From positions 41,136,162-41,200,161 of the forward strand of contig OU342637.1 in the NCBI GenBank assembly GCA_910589415.1: 64,000 nt of DNA. Reading direction: 5' to 3'. Positions within the stretch are counted from its first letter, which is position 1. Each line of letters opens with the position of its first letter. The notes below the pieces were generated by a model. The model searched no databases. It had not been told where the DNA came from and worked only from the letters and a program-made list of their open reading frames with translations. Position numbers and translations under genes: made by a program. Source of the DNA: Malachius bipustulatus. Its lineage: Eukaryota > Arthropoda > Insecta > Coleoptera > Melyridae. Below, piece after piece: positions 1 to 12,044 of this stretch.

Positions 1-210
1 ATGACATGGCAGGAGTGTGATATTTAGAGTCCTTAAAGAGGTTGCATTTATAATTAGAAATAGTAGGGATTTCAAAGACTTATCCCACTGTGAATATTTT
101 GTTCAATAGATTCGTCAAACCGAGGATCGAATACTGTGCTATCATTTGGAAACCTATCTACCAGAAGCCAATGATTTAGTTTCATTAGCATGAACCATGT
201 CTAAATAAGT
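1..210 (+). mobile_element. LINE reverse-transcriptase 3' remnant
   Basis: The plus strand around 90-165 reads NILFNRFVKPRIEYCAII, the conserved tail of non-LTR reverse transcriptases (the R.K+EY...IW motif after the palm and thumb). The reading frame then decays. It looks like the 3' end of an old LINE that begins left of the window. From 210 to 640 I see only low-complexity, AT-rich sequence with no convincing coding signal. Confidence 0.45.
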
Positions 211-639
211 AGACTTCAATTCAAAATATTTATTGTTTAAACTGTTGCCAAACCTCCGCGAAGACTCATCTAGGAGAGTATTTTTAATGATAATCTGAAA
301 TTCTGAAATAATAAAATCAGAATTATAAATTGTTTGCCTGAAAACTTGGATAAATCTAAGAACGAAAACTTCATAAAAACCCAAAATAGACATCAGCTTG
401 TAGGTGCAGGTGCAACGAAGATCAACTTAGGTAATTTTCCAACTTAGGAAATTATTAAAAGGAAAGCACGCAACTTACGTTTGGGAAGTAATTTCGGTTG
501 TAAGCCGAAGATGCGTAACTTCTTGGATGGCTCTGTGGTGGGAGATGCATGTGTTAACGATTATTCATTTTGGCCAAACGGTGTTTTATTTAAAAGGTTC
601 AATTTTTCCCTCAGAAGAAATTTTTTAGACAAGGAGGCA

Positions 640-1135
640 AAGCCTCAGCCTTGAGGAAGAAGTCCCGACTCCATAGTATGGCCTACGATCCTGTGACTGG
701 ATTGAATGGCTCGGATGATAGTGGTTCACATGGACTACTCAGGATACTACATGCGAATGTTCAGTCTATCTTCAGTAAGACTCTAGATTTTGAGGTACTT
801 CTCAGGAAGAATGACTTTGACTGTCTTTGTGCTAACGAAATATGGCTAACAACAGATGAACTTTCAGTTATTAATATTGGTGAGTATAGGGCCTCTGCCA
901 GTTTTTGCAGATGTCTAAAGACTCATGGGAAGGGGTATGTATATTTTTAAAGAACGATATACAATATGTTGATTTGAATTTAAATAGATTCTTAGAGGAA
1001 CAGAACTGTGAGATTGTGGGGGTACTGCTTGTTAGAATAGAACTAGTCTTGATTACGGTGTACAGTGTACAGATCTCCAAAGGGGGACTTCAGTGCATTC
1101 ATTGAACTCTGCTGCCCTTGATACCATAAACTTAT
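640..1135 (+). pseudogene. LINE ORF2 endonuclease, first part (split by BEL)
   Basis: Plus-strand frames read an apurinic-type endonuclease N-terminus: RILHANVQSIFSKTLDFEVL, then a CANEIWLT segment equivalent to the catalytic E of the LxETW motif. Frameshifts occur near 905 and 1080. The reading stops at the BEL insertion point (TSD CTTAT at 1131-1135) and resumes after 9446 with IVVTGDFNV, the GDFN motif of the same endonuclease. This was therefore one LINE copy before BEL inserted. Clade is CR1/Jockey-like; I cannot place it more finely. Not functional. Confidence 0.75.
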
Positions 1136-1530
1136 TGAATAATTTTGTTGATGCGTTGCACCGATTCAGAATATGGGATAATCAAATTAATTACTAAGTA
1201 CTTCGAGTAAAAGCCTCTATTGTAAATATAATTGTTTATTTACTACAATGGAGGCAACGCGGTTGGTAGGGTGAAGTTACGGTTTTGATTTCTTGTTTGA
1301 TGCGACTGTTGTCGCTAAGTGAATCTTTTTCTCGAGACTTGCTCGGCTGAAGTATTTAATGTTGCTCTGTTGAGCTCAAGTTACTGAATGTTTAATATCT
1401 TCTGCCTTTACTGTTGGATTGGTCACTAATAGAATAAGACAGGCTGTGTTGCCACATCTGACTCATGTCACCAACCCAACAGCAGGACGCTGGGGTGCCA
1501 AAGCACCACGCCATTGCCGTAAATCCACCA
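1136..1530 (-). repeat. BEL 3' LTR (left copy)
   Basis: On the plus strand it begins TGAATAATTTTG and ends AAATCCACCA, so it keeps the TG...CA ends on both strands. It matches 9051-9445 with very few differences (for example TATTG/TATCG near 1220 and ATATCTTC/ATATATTC near 1396). It is the downstream LTR for the minus-strand gag-pol frame. Confidence 0.95.
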
Positions 1531-1782
1531 TAACCGGCCCGGTTGACGTGTGATCCCAAAGGGAACATGTCAAAATACACAATACAAAAAAAAAACAATG
1601 CTTACTTTAACAAAAAAAAAATACTAATCATACAATCAAAAAAAATAAAAAATAAAAAAGAATGGACAGACTGAAAGAAAACAAAGAAAATGATTAACCT
1701 AACTTACACTACACATAAACAAACAAAAATGAATACAATTATTAAGGCTACGCAAAAAAAAAAAAAAAAAAAAAACTGATTG
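1531..1782 (-). other. BEL 3' untranslated, A-rich segment
   Basis: 250 bp between the pol stop and the 3' LTR, dominated on the plus strand by long A runs (for example 1749-1772). No ORF. A clear polypurine tract next to the LTR is not obvious on the coding strand. Confidence 0.5.
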
Positions 1783-4700
1783 TCAATTTTCACTACGTGA
1801 GTCAATTGGTAATTTTGATAGGTTGGCAACACTGCGCACTAATTCTGCACCTCTGGTTTTTAATGTCACTACCCTCACCACTCCTGCTGGGTCTGGATGG
1901 ACCTTAATTACACGGCCTAAGGGCCACACCAACGGCGCAGTATTGCCGTCTCGCACACACACTACGTCGCCTATGGTCAAACTTCCCCCTGGATTCACCC
2001 ATTTCTTTTTGGCTTGGAGTGTCTGGAGGTATCGACGACTCCACTGATCCCAGAAGTGTTGGCGCATATACTCGATATGCTGCCACCTGCTGAGTTGATT
2101 TGTCGGCTCATTTGTGAGATCAGGCTGCGTTCTTGCATGAAGACTTCCGCCAATTAGAAAATGAGCAGGGGTGATGAAATTAGGATCGCGAGGGTCTTCG
2201 GAAATAGGAAACAGGGGACGTGAATTTAGGCATGATTCGATTTTGGTGAACAATGTATATAGTTCTTCGAATGAAAGCACAGTATCTCCAATAATTTTAT
2301 ACATTATACGTTTTGCACTTTTTACTGCGCTCTCCCATAGGCCTCCAAAGCGAGGCGAATAGGCAGGAATGAATTTCCAAGTGATCACCTCTTTACTTGA
2401 TAAAGAGAAAATTTCATCTTTCGTGTTTTGGTCATTTAAAAATTGTTTCCACTCCTTCTCCGCGCCTACGAAGGTTCTAGCATTGTCAGAATATATAGTG
2501 TTAATTTTTCCTCGACGTGCCATAAGTCTTTCTATGGCGCCGAAAAAGTTTGCTGTAGTTAAGCTACCGACTAGTTCTAGGTGAACCGCCTTCGTGGCGA
2601 AGCACACGAAAACGCATAAGTACGCCTTGCCCCTCGCTCTTGCACCTACCTTGATTGCGAACGGGCCCGCGTAATCTACACCGCATACCGAGAACGGCTT
2701 GCTCGCTGTTACTCTCTCGCGCGGCAGGGAACCCATTACGGGCACTAATTTGCTATTTGAAAATTTGGCGCATCGTACGCATCGACGCAGGACTCTTTTC
2801 ACCGCGGTTTTTCCTCGTATGGGCCAAAAATTTTCACGGCAAATTGACAGAACTGTTTCCGCTCCGCAATGCAGATTGGATTCATGAATATCCCTAATTA
2901 CAAGATTTGTGAAATTTGAATTTTGTGGCACAATGATGGGGTGCTTTTCCTCATATGAGAGGCTCGAATAATTTAATCTCCCGCCAACACGGATTATTCC
3001 TTCGCTGTCAAAGAATGGGCTTAACGAGCTCAATTTATTTGAGCGAACAGCTTTTTGCTGAGAGTAATTCTCCGCGTCTTCAATCAACTCCCGTTGAGCC
3101 AATTTTACTAGGCGGTTCATAGCTACTTCGCGCTCGGCGTTCGTCAATGCACCGGAGCGGCGTTCGGCCGCGGTTGCCTTGCAATTAAAACCGAATCTCA
3201 AGCACCAAGCGGTGACATTACGTAAGCGATTGAGGTTAGAATATTTATTTAAGAATTGCTGCGCGAATTGCTGTTCAGTTGAAAGAGATTTTACTGTTAA
3301 TGCTACTATGCCGTTTGATGTTTTCAACTCTGGCAAATTGCTTGAGTTTTCATGTAAATGCGATTGCGGCCAAGCGACTGGGGGCTCGACCAACCACTTA
3401 GGGCCGTTCCACCAGATTCTGTCCTCCAATATTTCGGAGGGGGTACGTCCCCTAGAAATTAAGTCGGCCGGGTTATCAGCCCCGGGTACGTGCCTGAAGC
3501 ACCTTTCCATCTCTGCTCGTTGAATTTCCGATACGCGATTGGCAACGTATGTATTTAGCTTGTTGGGTTCGAGCTTAAGCCACGCTAAAACAATGGTGGA
3601 GTCCGTCCAGAGTGTAATATTATCAACTTTCATTGTAAGGCATCCACGTACTTTTTGAACAAGTCTTACTAGCAGGACTGCGGCGCAAAGTTCCAGTCTC
3701 GGAATAGAAATGGTTTTAAGTGGTGCGACCCTTGATTTAGAAGTCAGCAACTTGACAACACTGCCGCCACTGCCCGCGGAACGTACGTAAATTACTGCTC
3801 CATATCCGCGCTGACTTGCATCGCAGAATCCGTGGATTTGTATTGAAGTTGCATGTTCTGATACGATTACGCGAGGAATTTTTAATTTATTTATTGATGG
3901 CAAATCAGCTATAAGTTTCCACCAACTATCCCGAATTTGGTCTGGCACGGGTGCATCCCAATCAATTCCTTTAGCCCATAATTCCTGCATTATCATTTTT
4001 CCGCAGAACACAACTGGTCCGATAAAAGATAAAGGGTCAAAAAGTTGTGCTATTTGAGATAGTATGGCGCGTTTAGTGATTTTGGGGTCTTTTAATAAAT
4101 TATTTACATGGAAGGAAAAACAATCCTCTTGCGGATCCCAGATTATACCTAAGGCCTTACAAGTTTTTGGCTGTTGCACCTCATAGACGTCTTTTTGTGC
4201 GTCTTGTGTTAATTGTTGGGGAATCAGGCGCCTGTCATTAGCGCATCACTTATGTAGTTCAAGCCCGGCCGTACGCAATACGGCTGATACTTGATCGCGT
4301 TTGTCTATTAATTTTTCTACCGTGTCCTCCCCTGTGAGCCAATCATCCACGTAGAACTCCCGCGCTATTGCAGAGCTTATCTCGGGCTCCGTGTTGCAGT
4401 CCTCCGCTAATTTAAGCAGACACCGCGTCGCCAGGAAGGACGCTGGCTTAGTACCATAGGTGAGCGTGTTCAGCTCATAACACTTGACGGGATCCGAGAT
4501 TTTTTCGCGCCAAAAAATTCTCTGCACTGCCCTGTCCTCTTTTTTGACCTGAATAGACCGATACATTTTTTTTACGTCAGCTGTTAATACATATTGATGC
4601 TGTCTGAACCTGACGATTATTGAAAATAGGTCGTCCTGTATTGTTGGGCCAGTCATTAGTATGTCATTTAATGACATTCCCGTAGTGCTAGGGTTACTGG

Positions 4701-7700
4701 CATCAAACACAACTCTTAGACGAGTCGTGGCGCTGTTGTCATTTATGACGTAATGATGGGGCAAATAATACCCTTGTTCGTTGACTCCTTCATCCTTTAC
4801 TAAGGACATGTGACCTAATGCTTCATATTCTCGCATAAAATTTACATAATCATCCTTTAATGCGGGTTGATTTGCGATTCGTTTTTCCAGTGAATAGAGC
4901 CGTCGTAGCGCAGAATTTTTTGAATCTCCTAACATTTCCCGCGATTCATTGAAGGGTAGCGCGACTATAAATTGACCGTTGTCAGCGCGTTTTACCGTCT
5001 CTAAAAAATGCTCTTCGCATATCCTTTCTTCCTTTGAAAGTGAGGGCCCCTTGTTATCGTATTCCTCTTGTTCGAAGAACTTGTTTAATGCGCTAATTAA
5101 TTCTTGATTCTCCGCAACGCAAGTTAATGTCGTCGCGCGGTTGAATTTAGGTATCATACGTTCGCACGGCGTTCGGCCCGCGATTAGCCATCCAAGTTTA
5201 GTGTTTTGCAATGTGGGAAGATTTTTCCCAAGTTTAATTTGGCCGTCGAGTAATATGTCAAAGAAATGTTCGGCCCCAATGAGTCCGTCAATGGGGCTGC
5301 TTACGTCATACTGGGGGTCGGCCAACCGCAGGTCTTCTGGTATTAGTAATTTTTGTGTATTTACCGGGAATGTTGGTAGATTTTCAGTTATTTCGTTCAT
5401 TATAACGCATTGTAAATCGCGTGTGTAATTTTTGGAAATGCATGAACCGAATTTTATATTTGCACCCTTTATTGCCCTACATTGCGATTTATTTATACCA
5501 GAAACCGATGTATTTATAGGAAAAGTTTTTAATTTCATTCTTTTGCAAGCCGATTCCGTGAAAATGTTTAACTGCAACTGCGACCCAGGGTCAATTATTA
5601 CGCGCGCTATCATAGAATTTCCCTCGCTATTCGTGACTGTAATCAAAGCGGTAGCCAATAGCACATTATACAATGGGTGATCACGTTTATCATCTTGGAG
5701 ATAAGTAGTACTAAGACTAGCATTAACTGCATTTTCAGGTGTCCCTGCTGATCCATTGTTACGGATGATGGGACCCAGACCCGATGTACTGCCGCGGGGA
5801 GAAGAGGGTGCCGGCTGAATTTCACGCCGGTCTGACGTCACGTTCTGTTTGAACGCCTCATGTAGTATCGTATTGTGTCTACGATTGCAAATACGACAGT
5901 TGCCCCCGGGGCAATTGTTTAATGTATGATTTTTATTTAAGCAATTGAAGCATATTTTTCTTCTCTTTATTTCTTGTAATCTTCTCTCTGCGGGAAGCCG
6001 TAAAAATCGTCTACACTGGAATAGCTGATGTCTTGGTTCATTGCAATATAGGCAAGAGGAGTTCGTAGTGATGAACGATTTATAATTTGAACTCGAATTT
6101 GAAGGACCCTGATTGGGCCTGTTTTCGAACCTTGGACCTGGCTTGGTCCACGAATGCGCTTGGTTCTGATTAACGAGTTTATTTTTAATTTGTGACGTGT
6201 TCTCGAGCAATTGTGCTCTTCCCGATATGATGCCAAATAGATCGTTCAAATTGCAGTTCGATCTGCCATTTCTAAATTTTTCCCACTCGCTTCACGTTTC
6301 GTTATCTAATTTGCGCGCTAATATTTGTATGATTAAAGGATCCCAAGTGTTTGTTTCATGCCCGAGTGAATTTAGCGCTCTTAAATGCTGTTTAAATTCG
6401 ATTACTATTAGCCGCAGGTTGTATGCAGAACCTCTAAGCACGGGAGGGCAATCTAACAAGGCATTGATGTGATTAAGTGAAATATTCGCTGTATTCTGAT
6501 ATCGTTCCTCTAGAAGCTGCCATGCTAATGAATAATTAGCATTTGATGCTTCCAGATTGCGGATGATTAACTCCGCCTCGCCTTTTAAGGTTGACCTTAA
6601 GTACAAGAATTTTTGGACGTCTGGCAACGTCGCATTGTGATGAACTAGAGCCTGAAAGCTGTCCTTAAAGGTTACCCATTCACACGAATTTCCAGAAAAT
6701 GTTGGCAATGTTAACGTGGGAAGTTGTATGTGAGAAGGCGCATATTGCGGTTGTAACCCTTGAGCATTGTTATAATAATTAAAATCGCCATGCTGACAAG
6801 ATGCATGCGGAAGCATGCTTGCGTAAGGATGTGCAATTGGTCTACTCGGCAATGCCGCCAAGGGCACTTGGGTCCTATCTGTTGAGTATTGAAACGTGGG
6901 CCCGGTAAACTGGTTGACGATATTACTGCCCATTGTTACAGGGTTTCTTGGAATTTGAAAGTTTAATGCAGTTTGCATATTATGACTAACAGATGTGCTT
7001 GCCCTTGCGAGAGAACCTACTGTGTTAGCCGCTGTAATATTTCTATTTGGCGCTGTTATTATGCCTGTTCCTGGAAGGTAGGAATTCGAAGATGAAAGGC
7101 CTGCGTTACCGACAGTTGTAAAACTCGCTTGCATTGCTGCATTGGTCACGGATGTATTATTTGCACTTGGGGCTGTTATTGTACTTGTTCCAGGAAGGTT
7201 AATACCTGAAGATGGAATGACTGTGTTATCGCCGGTTGTAAAACTTGCCTTCAATGCTGTATTACTCGCTAATATGTTTGTACTTGGGACCGCTATTGTA
7301 CTTGTTCCTGGAAGGTTGTAATTTGGCGATGGGAAAACCACGTTATCTGCAGATGTAAAACCTGCTTCCAATTCAGCGGTATTAGGAATTATCGTATCCC
7401 GCTGAGGTACGGCGTCGTCGGTGTTACTTTCAACCGGAGGAAGTCTTTGTCTGATTTCAAATAATAAATTTTCAGCCCTTGAAAAAGCTTCCAAATATGA
7501 CTTTTCAAATTCCTCCATGACGCTTACCGAGGAATTTTTCGAATCTACCCTTTCGACCCCTTTGTTTTCAAGGCGCTCGATTTCTAATTGAATTCTTTCG
7601 AATTGTTGGAGGACAGGCTCTGTTTTCTTAATTTTATTTTCAACCTTGCTTTCTAAATCCCTACATGACTCTCTCAAATCTACATCATTGATGAATGTAT

Positions 7701-7776
7701 TAAAACGAGTGAGTGTGGAACGACAGTAGCCTCTGTCTTTCCTAAGCAAATGGAGCGTTTCCTCCGTTTTAGTCAT
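1783..7776 (-). pseudogene. gag-pol: BEL gag-pol polyprotein (two nonsense codons)
   Basis: One continuous minus-strand frame of about 1,998 codons, interrupted only by in-frame TGA at 6292-6294 and 4246-4248. Starting at ATG 7776: an N-terminal coiled-coil-like Gag; three tandem repeats of about 40 residues (LPGTSTI..P motif, 7400-7010); a DUF1759-like Gag core (LPTLTLPTFSGNSCEW); zinc knuckles (CLYC...H..C, CFNC...H..C); an aspartic protease region with IIDPGSQ; reverse transcriptase with YVDD; RNase H (CDASQRGYGAVIY); an HHCC-like zinc site (CVRCAKF); an integrase DDE core (GVDYAGPF, IYSDNARTF, FGGLWESAVK); and a DUF5641-like tail. Domain order and length are those of a complete BEL/Pao polyprotein. 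The two TGA codons should block full-length product. Confidence 0.93.
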
Positions 7777-9032
7777 TATTTAAATGTATTTATAACGAAT
7801 TAATAACCCCTCGATCGATGTAAAAGAATATTCGAGTCTCCTTATTATAATACGTGCATAATAATTGCGAGTTTAACGTGACGTGAAACGAATTATGTAG
7901 GTACCTACCCCAGGTATCAGGTTTAATATACGCGCGTTTATGATCGAACCGTATATGATGGACAATAGCAATGAGTAAAAATTATATAAACAATAAAATA
8001 ATAAAATGCGAGAGCGTTAGCAAGCCGTTCAATATTTGTATCACTTATTATTAATTATGGCCCGTATTCATCAATAAATATAACCCCTGGGGTTATATTT
8101 TGGAGCATGTCATTGGTTCAAAATTCGTAGCGTTCGTAGGGATTGAGCATTAGACCAATCAGCTGTCAGAAAATTCAAAATTTAACCCCAGGATTATATT
8201 TTGAAGTTTGATGAATACGGACATATGAGGTAAATTACTAACTGAGATGGCAAAAAAAAATAAATAAAATACCAAAAGATCAGATGGTAATTAAATGTAC
8301 GAATGACGACCTTTCCATTAATAAAAAAAGAAAAATGAAAAACAGATATGCTGTAAAAAATATGATGTGAACGGTCTACAGGTACGGAAATTATGTAAAA
8401 CACAATAATCAAAAGACGCAAAACACGATGTGCGTACCTATACGTAGGTATGTTGTTTTAGATTCTGATTTTGCGTGACAAATCTACAGTAAAAAATGCA
8501 CAAGCGTAATAATGATGAACTTGAAAATTGATCAATATGATATTCCCAGAACAAATAAATGACCCTATTTAGTTTTTGAATTATGATTTAGTTTTAATAA
8601 ATTTAATTGAATAAAAACCTATATAAATTGCCCTATTACGCTAATCGAATCATGCATATAGATCGATGTTTAAAATTTGGGAATAGATTAAAGATTGGTC
8701 GAATACCAAAAATGATGAAAAGAATAGGGAATTGAGATGAAAGGGAATTAGGACTCACCCCCTACTTTTATACTGATTAATTCTCTCCGGGCTATGGATT
8801 GCCGCTGCTGCAGGTTGGTGGTCCCGTTCCCGCTGGAGGTGCTGCTCCGGTCTATGATGACTGCCGGTGATGACTTGAATTCTTGAAAGCTCCTTGAACC
8901 TCCCAATTCTCTTGCTTTAATGGAATTTCTTCGTACTTCACCTTTTGGGGAGATTGCACTACCGATCGAATAACACACTCACGTCTTGATCTCGAAGTCT
9001 TGATTATTGAAATTTAATTGAATTAATTTGAG
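7777..9032 (-). other. BEL untranslated leader
   Basis: About 1.25 kb between the primer site and the Gag start. It holds a 76-codon open frame (8978-8748) with no recognisable domain and a foldback MITE (8059-8222). The rest is AT-rich with no coding signal. Confidence 0.6.
8059..8222. repeat. CCCGTATTCA-ended MITE in BEL leader
   Basis: Imperfect inverted repeat of about 160 bp. The left end reads GGCCCGTATTCATCAA and the right end is the complement of TGTCCGTATTCATCAA; both continue inward into AT-rich arms containing a CCTGGGGTTA-type palindrome. A second element with the same tips is at 47139-47285. I could not define a clean target duplication, so the superfamily is open (a PIF/Harbinger-type MITE is one guess). 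Confidence 0.6.
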
Positions 9033-9050
9033 ATCCGGCTCGAAGGACCA
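9033..9050 (-). other. Primer-binding site, tRNA-Tyr type
   Basis: Directly next to the 5' LTR the minus strand reads TGGTCCTTCGAGCCGGAT. Its complement ends in ...TCGAAGGACCA. The CCTTCGA stem is what I recall as the 5' acceptor strand of insect tRNA-Tyr, so the 18 bases would pair with the 3' acceptor and T-stem end of that tRNA. The tRNA identity is from memory; the position and TGG start are seen directly. Confidence 0.7.
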
Positions 9051-9445
9051 TGAATAATTTTGTTGATGCGTTGCACCGATTCAGAATATGGGATAATCAA
9101 ATTAATTACTAAGTACTTCGAGTAAAAGCCTCTATCGTAAATATAATTGTTTATTTACTACAATGGAGGCAACGCGGTTGGTAGGGTGAAGTTACGGTTT
9201 TGATTTCTTGTTTGATGCGACTGTTGTCGCTAAGTGAATCTTTTTCTCGAGACTTGCTCGGCTGAAGTATTTAATGTTGCTCTGTTGAGCTCAAGTTACT
9301 GAATGTTTAATATATTCTGCCTTTACTGTTGGATTGGTCACTAATAGAATAAGACAGGCTGTGTTGCCACATCTGACTCATGTCACCAACCCAACAGCAG
9401 GACGCTGGGGTGCCAAAGCACCACGCCATTGCCGTAAATCCACCA
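9051..9445 (-). repeat. BEL 5' LTR (right copy)
   Basis: Direct repeat of 1136-1530. It is followed (minus strand, plus coordinates 9033-9050) by the primer-binding site. The TSD CTTAT lies at 9446-9450. It would carry the promoter for the minus-strand transcript; I did not identify a specific TATA box or initiator. Confidence 0.95.
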
Positions 9446-11083
9446 CTTATCAAGAAAGATTGTAGTTACAGGGGACTTCAATGTTCGATTCCTCAACAGT
9501 GGGGACAAAAAAGTATTAGAATTGACAAACGTCTCAAAAAAATCAAACACAGAATGGGCTGGTCAAATAGCTTTTAAGTAAGCTAAAGACCAAAAAGATT
9601 AAAGAAGAAGAAGAAGACAAACGTCCTTGAATCCTATGAATTGTTTTCAACTGTCAACTTCCCTACAAGACACAATGCCTGCTTAGATAATCAGTACACC
9701 AACATCCCAACTAGCCAGTTTGAGGTGAACCCACGAGATCTGCGTGTCATTTCTGATCATTTAGGTATCTGTTTTGGTCACATATTGGACACAAAGTCTG
9801 TAATGGGGTATAAAAGGGTCAATTATCAATCAATTAACCAGATGGGTTTTTTTTAACTGTACAATATTATAGAAAACACTGTCTTCTCCTTCATTGATGG
9901 AAGGGGGATGACAGCTGAAAATGGATTTCAGAGGCTCACTGAAATTGTCACTGATGCAATGAAAATGAGCTTCCCTACCAAATGGAAAATTATCCCCAGA
10001 GTATCTCAGATTATACATAAATGAGAGAAAATTTGAGATTCCTCATTCAGTTCAACAAACAAAATCCATTAATCATCAGCAAGCTTAGGTACTATAAATA
10101 AATTTAAGCAAAACTATAGGAGTGAAATAGCCAATGCGAAGAGAGAGGCTAATGATAGACATACACAGCAAACAAGTAACAAACAGACCGCCATGTGGCG
10201 TTTAATTAACTCTAATCGTAAGCACAAATACACTGCATCTACGAATACTACCAGCGCAGATGACTTCAATGTTTTCATCAGCAAGGTTGCTGCAGATATT
10301 GTTGCTGAATTACCTCGGCCCACTGGAAATTATTCACAGTATTTGACACGAGATCACCGAGGTAGCACCTTTTGTTTTGAGCAGGTCACCTACAACATGG
10401 TTCGCGATTGACGGACTGAAGAACAGCATATGTCAAGATTGCTATGGAATAACAGTCGGATTGTGAAGTCTCTCAAGAATCTACTTGTCTATCCATTGAC
10501 CAAACTGTTTAACATGTGCATCACAGAAAGTGTGTTCCCGTATGATTTGAAGATAGCAAAAAATTTACCTATTTATAAAAACAAGGGCTCCATAGATGAC
10601 GCAACCAATTATCGGCCGATCTCAATTCTGCCTGTAATCTCCAAGTTGCTTGAGTCTCTAATGAAAGACCAAATTTACAGATATTTTGACCAGAATAAAT
10701 TATTCACGAGTGCTCAATATGGATTTAGAAATAATAGATCTACAACCCTGGCGATAAACATAGTTACGGAAATGGTTGCAAGTGGCCTAGAAGGGAGCCT
10801 CGACACCTTTTCATCCTTTTATGGCCTCACTAAGGCATTTGATTGTGTTTCTCATGATGTCATGATAGAAAAGCTTGTATATTACAACTTTGATCCTTGC
10901 AAGTTCTTAGGAGTCTATCTGGACCCTGGACTTATATGGATGGAACATGTAACACAACTCTGTGCTAAATTGTCAAAAGTAATTTTTCTAATCAGGAATC
11001 TAAACGGGGTTGTCTCTCCGGATACGGTCATGACAGCATCCTTTTCAGAAATAATTTTTCTTTCAATCATGAATTTAATTTAA
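9446..11083 (+). pseudogene. LINE ORF2, second part: endonuclease end and deleted RT
   Basis: This continues the frame cut at 1135: endonuclease GDFN motif, RVISDHLG (the SDH motif) near 9760, then linker, then RT from 10430 with TNYRPISILPVISKLLE, QYGFRNNRSTT and the first catalytic region TKAFDCVSHD. The frame then jumps directly to FLGVYLDPGLIWMEHV, so the YADD palm segment is missing: an in-frame internal deletion. A GAA-tailed insertion lies at 9534-9615. The LINE signal ends near 11045-11083, before its natural 3' end. Confidence 0.8.
9534..9615 (+). mobile_element. 5'-truncated LINE tail with (GAA)n, 10-bp TSD
   Basis: 82 bp ending in GAAGAAGAAGAA, flanked by direct repeats GACAAACGTC at 9524-9533 and 9616-9625. 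Removing it restores the endonuclease frame (...VLELTNVLESYELF). The size, the 3' microsatellite tail and the 10-bp duplication fit target-primed insertion of a severely 5'-truncated LINE. Confidence 0.75.
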
Positions 11084-11263
11084 TGAGAGAAGTGCACACG
11101 TTATATCATTGTATTCACATGGCAGATATTGAAGCGCACATCATTATATTAATTATATCACTCTGATTTCTTTGTGAATGCTGACGATAGTTTATAAAAT
11201 ATATTTTTTTAAATCTAGAAACTAAATAGTAACACTTTCATCGTACTCATACAAACTACTCAC

Positions 11264-11983
11264 CTTCAATAAACATAAAAATAAACATGATGCGATGATG
11301 AACGTCCAAGCAAAAATCTCGAAATTTCTGGTGATTTTCTTCATCAAACAACATATCACTGGCATCATCATGATTAACAAATTCATTAAACTTTGAAAAG
11401 AGAACATGCTTCATACTCATTATTATTTCAAATAACCAGGAAGAAGAGACCTCATCATTACCATATTTCGCCAAACACCCAGTATGTTTTATAAGCATTA
11501 CTGTGAAACATCTGCACAAATATCTAATCAAGCATACCTCATTTTGGTCGATATTCCTGGGAATTTGTAATTTTTCCTTCTGATATTTTATTTCTCCTGC
11601 CTCAAAATTAACATCACTTTCCTTCTTGAAAAAATCAGACGCATCTTCAGTATTGTCAATAGGAAGATTCTGAACACCACAGTAACAATGAACAAATCGT
11701 TTACCGGAAAGAAAATTTTGTATATCATACTCCCTTGCAATGCAAGCTTGTGAATACAAGCGTAACTTCTCCAGGCATTCATGATGGTCATTATGAATTC
11801 CTCCCTGAAAAATTGAGTTATTCTTAAGCCACTCTTTGTGAACATCCTTGATTGCAGTCTGAGGCTCTCCAATTAGCATTCCTCCTAGGCAATTTCCAAT
11901 CAACAAAGATAATATTTTCTGTAAATCGATCAACCATACCCATGATATGCTTGTTAATTCTAGCAGAGTAGGAGTTTCACTTC
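11264..11983 (-). CDS. HERC2: HERC2-like, exon 6 in this window
   Basis: A 720-nt exon with acceptor TTTTTCAG just before 11983 and donor GTGAG after 11264. It starts with the last two bases of a codon, matching the single base left by the exon at 37733. The product includes HKEWLKNNSIFQGGI, like AKWLQSSIFSGGL of human HERC2, and RYLCRCFTVMLIKH, like the VGRLLLCCLLKHEDLG stretch, in the same order and spacing. HERC2 is a very large HECT-family ubiquitin ligase acting in DNA-damage signalling and protein turnover; this helical region follows the place where human HERC2 carries its cytochrome b5-like domain. It ends with one unpaired codon base, so another exon must lie to the left, outside the window. 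Confidence 0.85.
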
Positions 11984-12044
11984 CTGAAAAACAAAACTGT
12001 ATGTAATAAATCTGTCTGAATAAAATGTGTGCTGTAAAATTATA

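Larger units (their letters stand above)
1136..9445 (-). mobile_element. BEL/Pao LTR retrotransposon, nearly intact
   Basis: An 8,310-bp element with two 395-bp direct LTRs (1136-1530 and 9051-9445) that look almost identical, flanked by a 5-bp duplication CTTAT at 1131-1135 and 9446-9450. Coding is on the minus strand, so the right LTR is the 5' LTR. The element has a tRNA-Tyr-type primer site, a leader of about 1.25 kb, a single gag-pol reading frame broken only by two TGA codons, and no env-like ORF. It sits in antisense orientation inside a LINE endonuclease. Nearly identical LTRs and a mostly open frame point to a recent insertion. Confidence 0.95.

Noticed and set aside
8748..8978. 76-codon ORF in the BEL leader
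   Set aside because: No recognisable domain and no counterpart expected in BEL elements; open by chance is likely.
11919..11940. Alternative HERC2 acceptor (…GATTTACAG) inside exon 6
   Set aside because: Poor polypyrimidine tract; the acceptor at 11984 is stronger and its phase matches exon 5.
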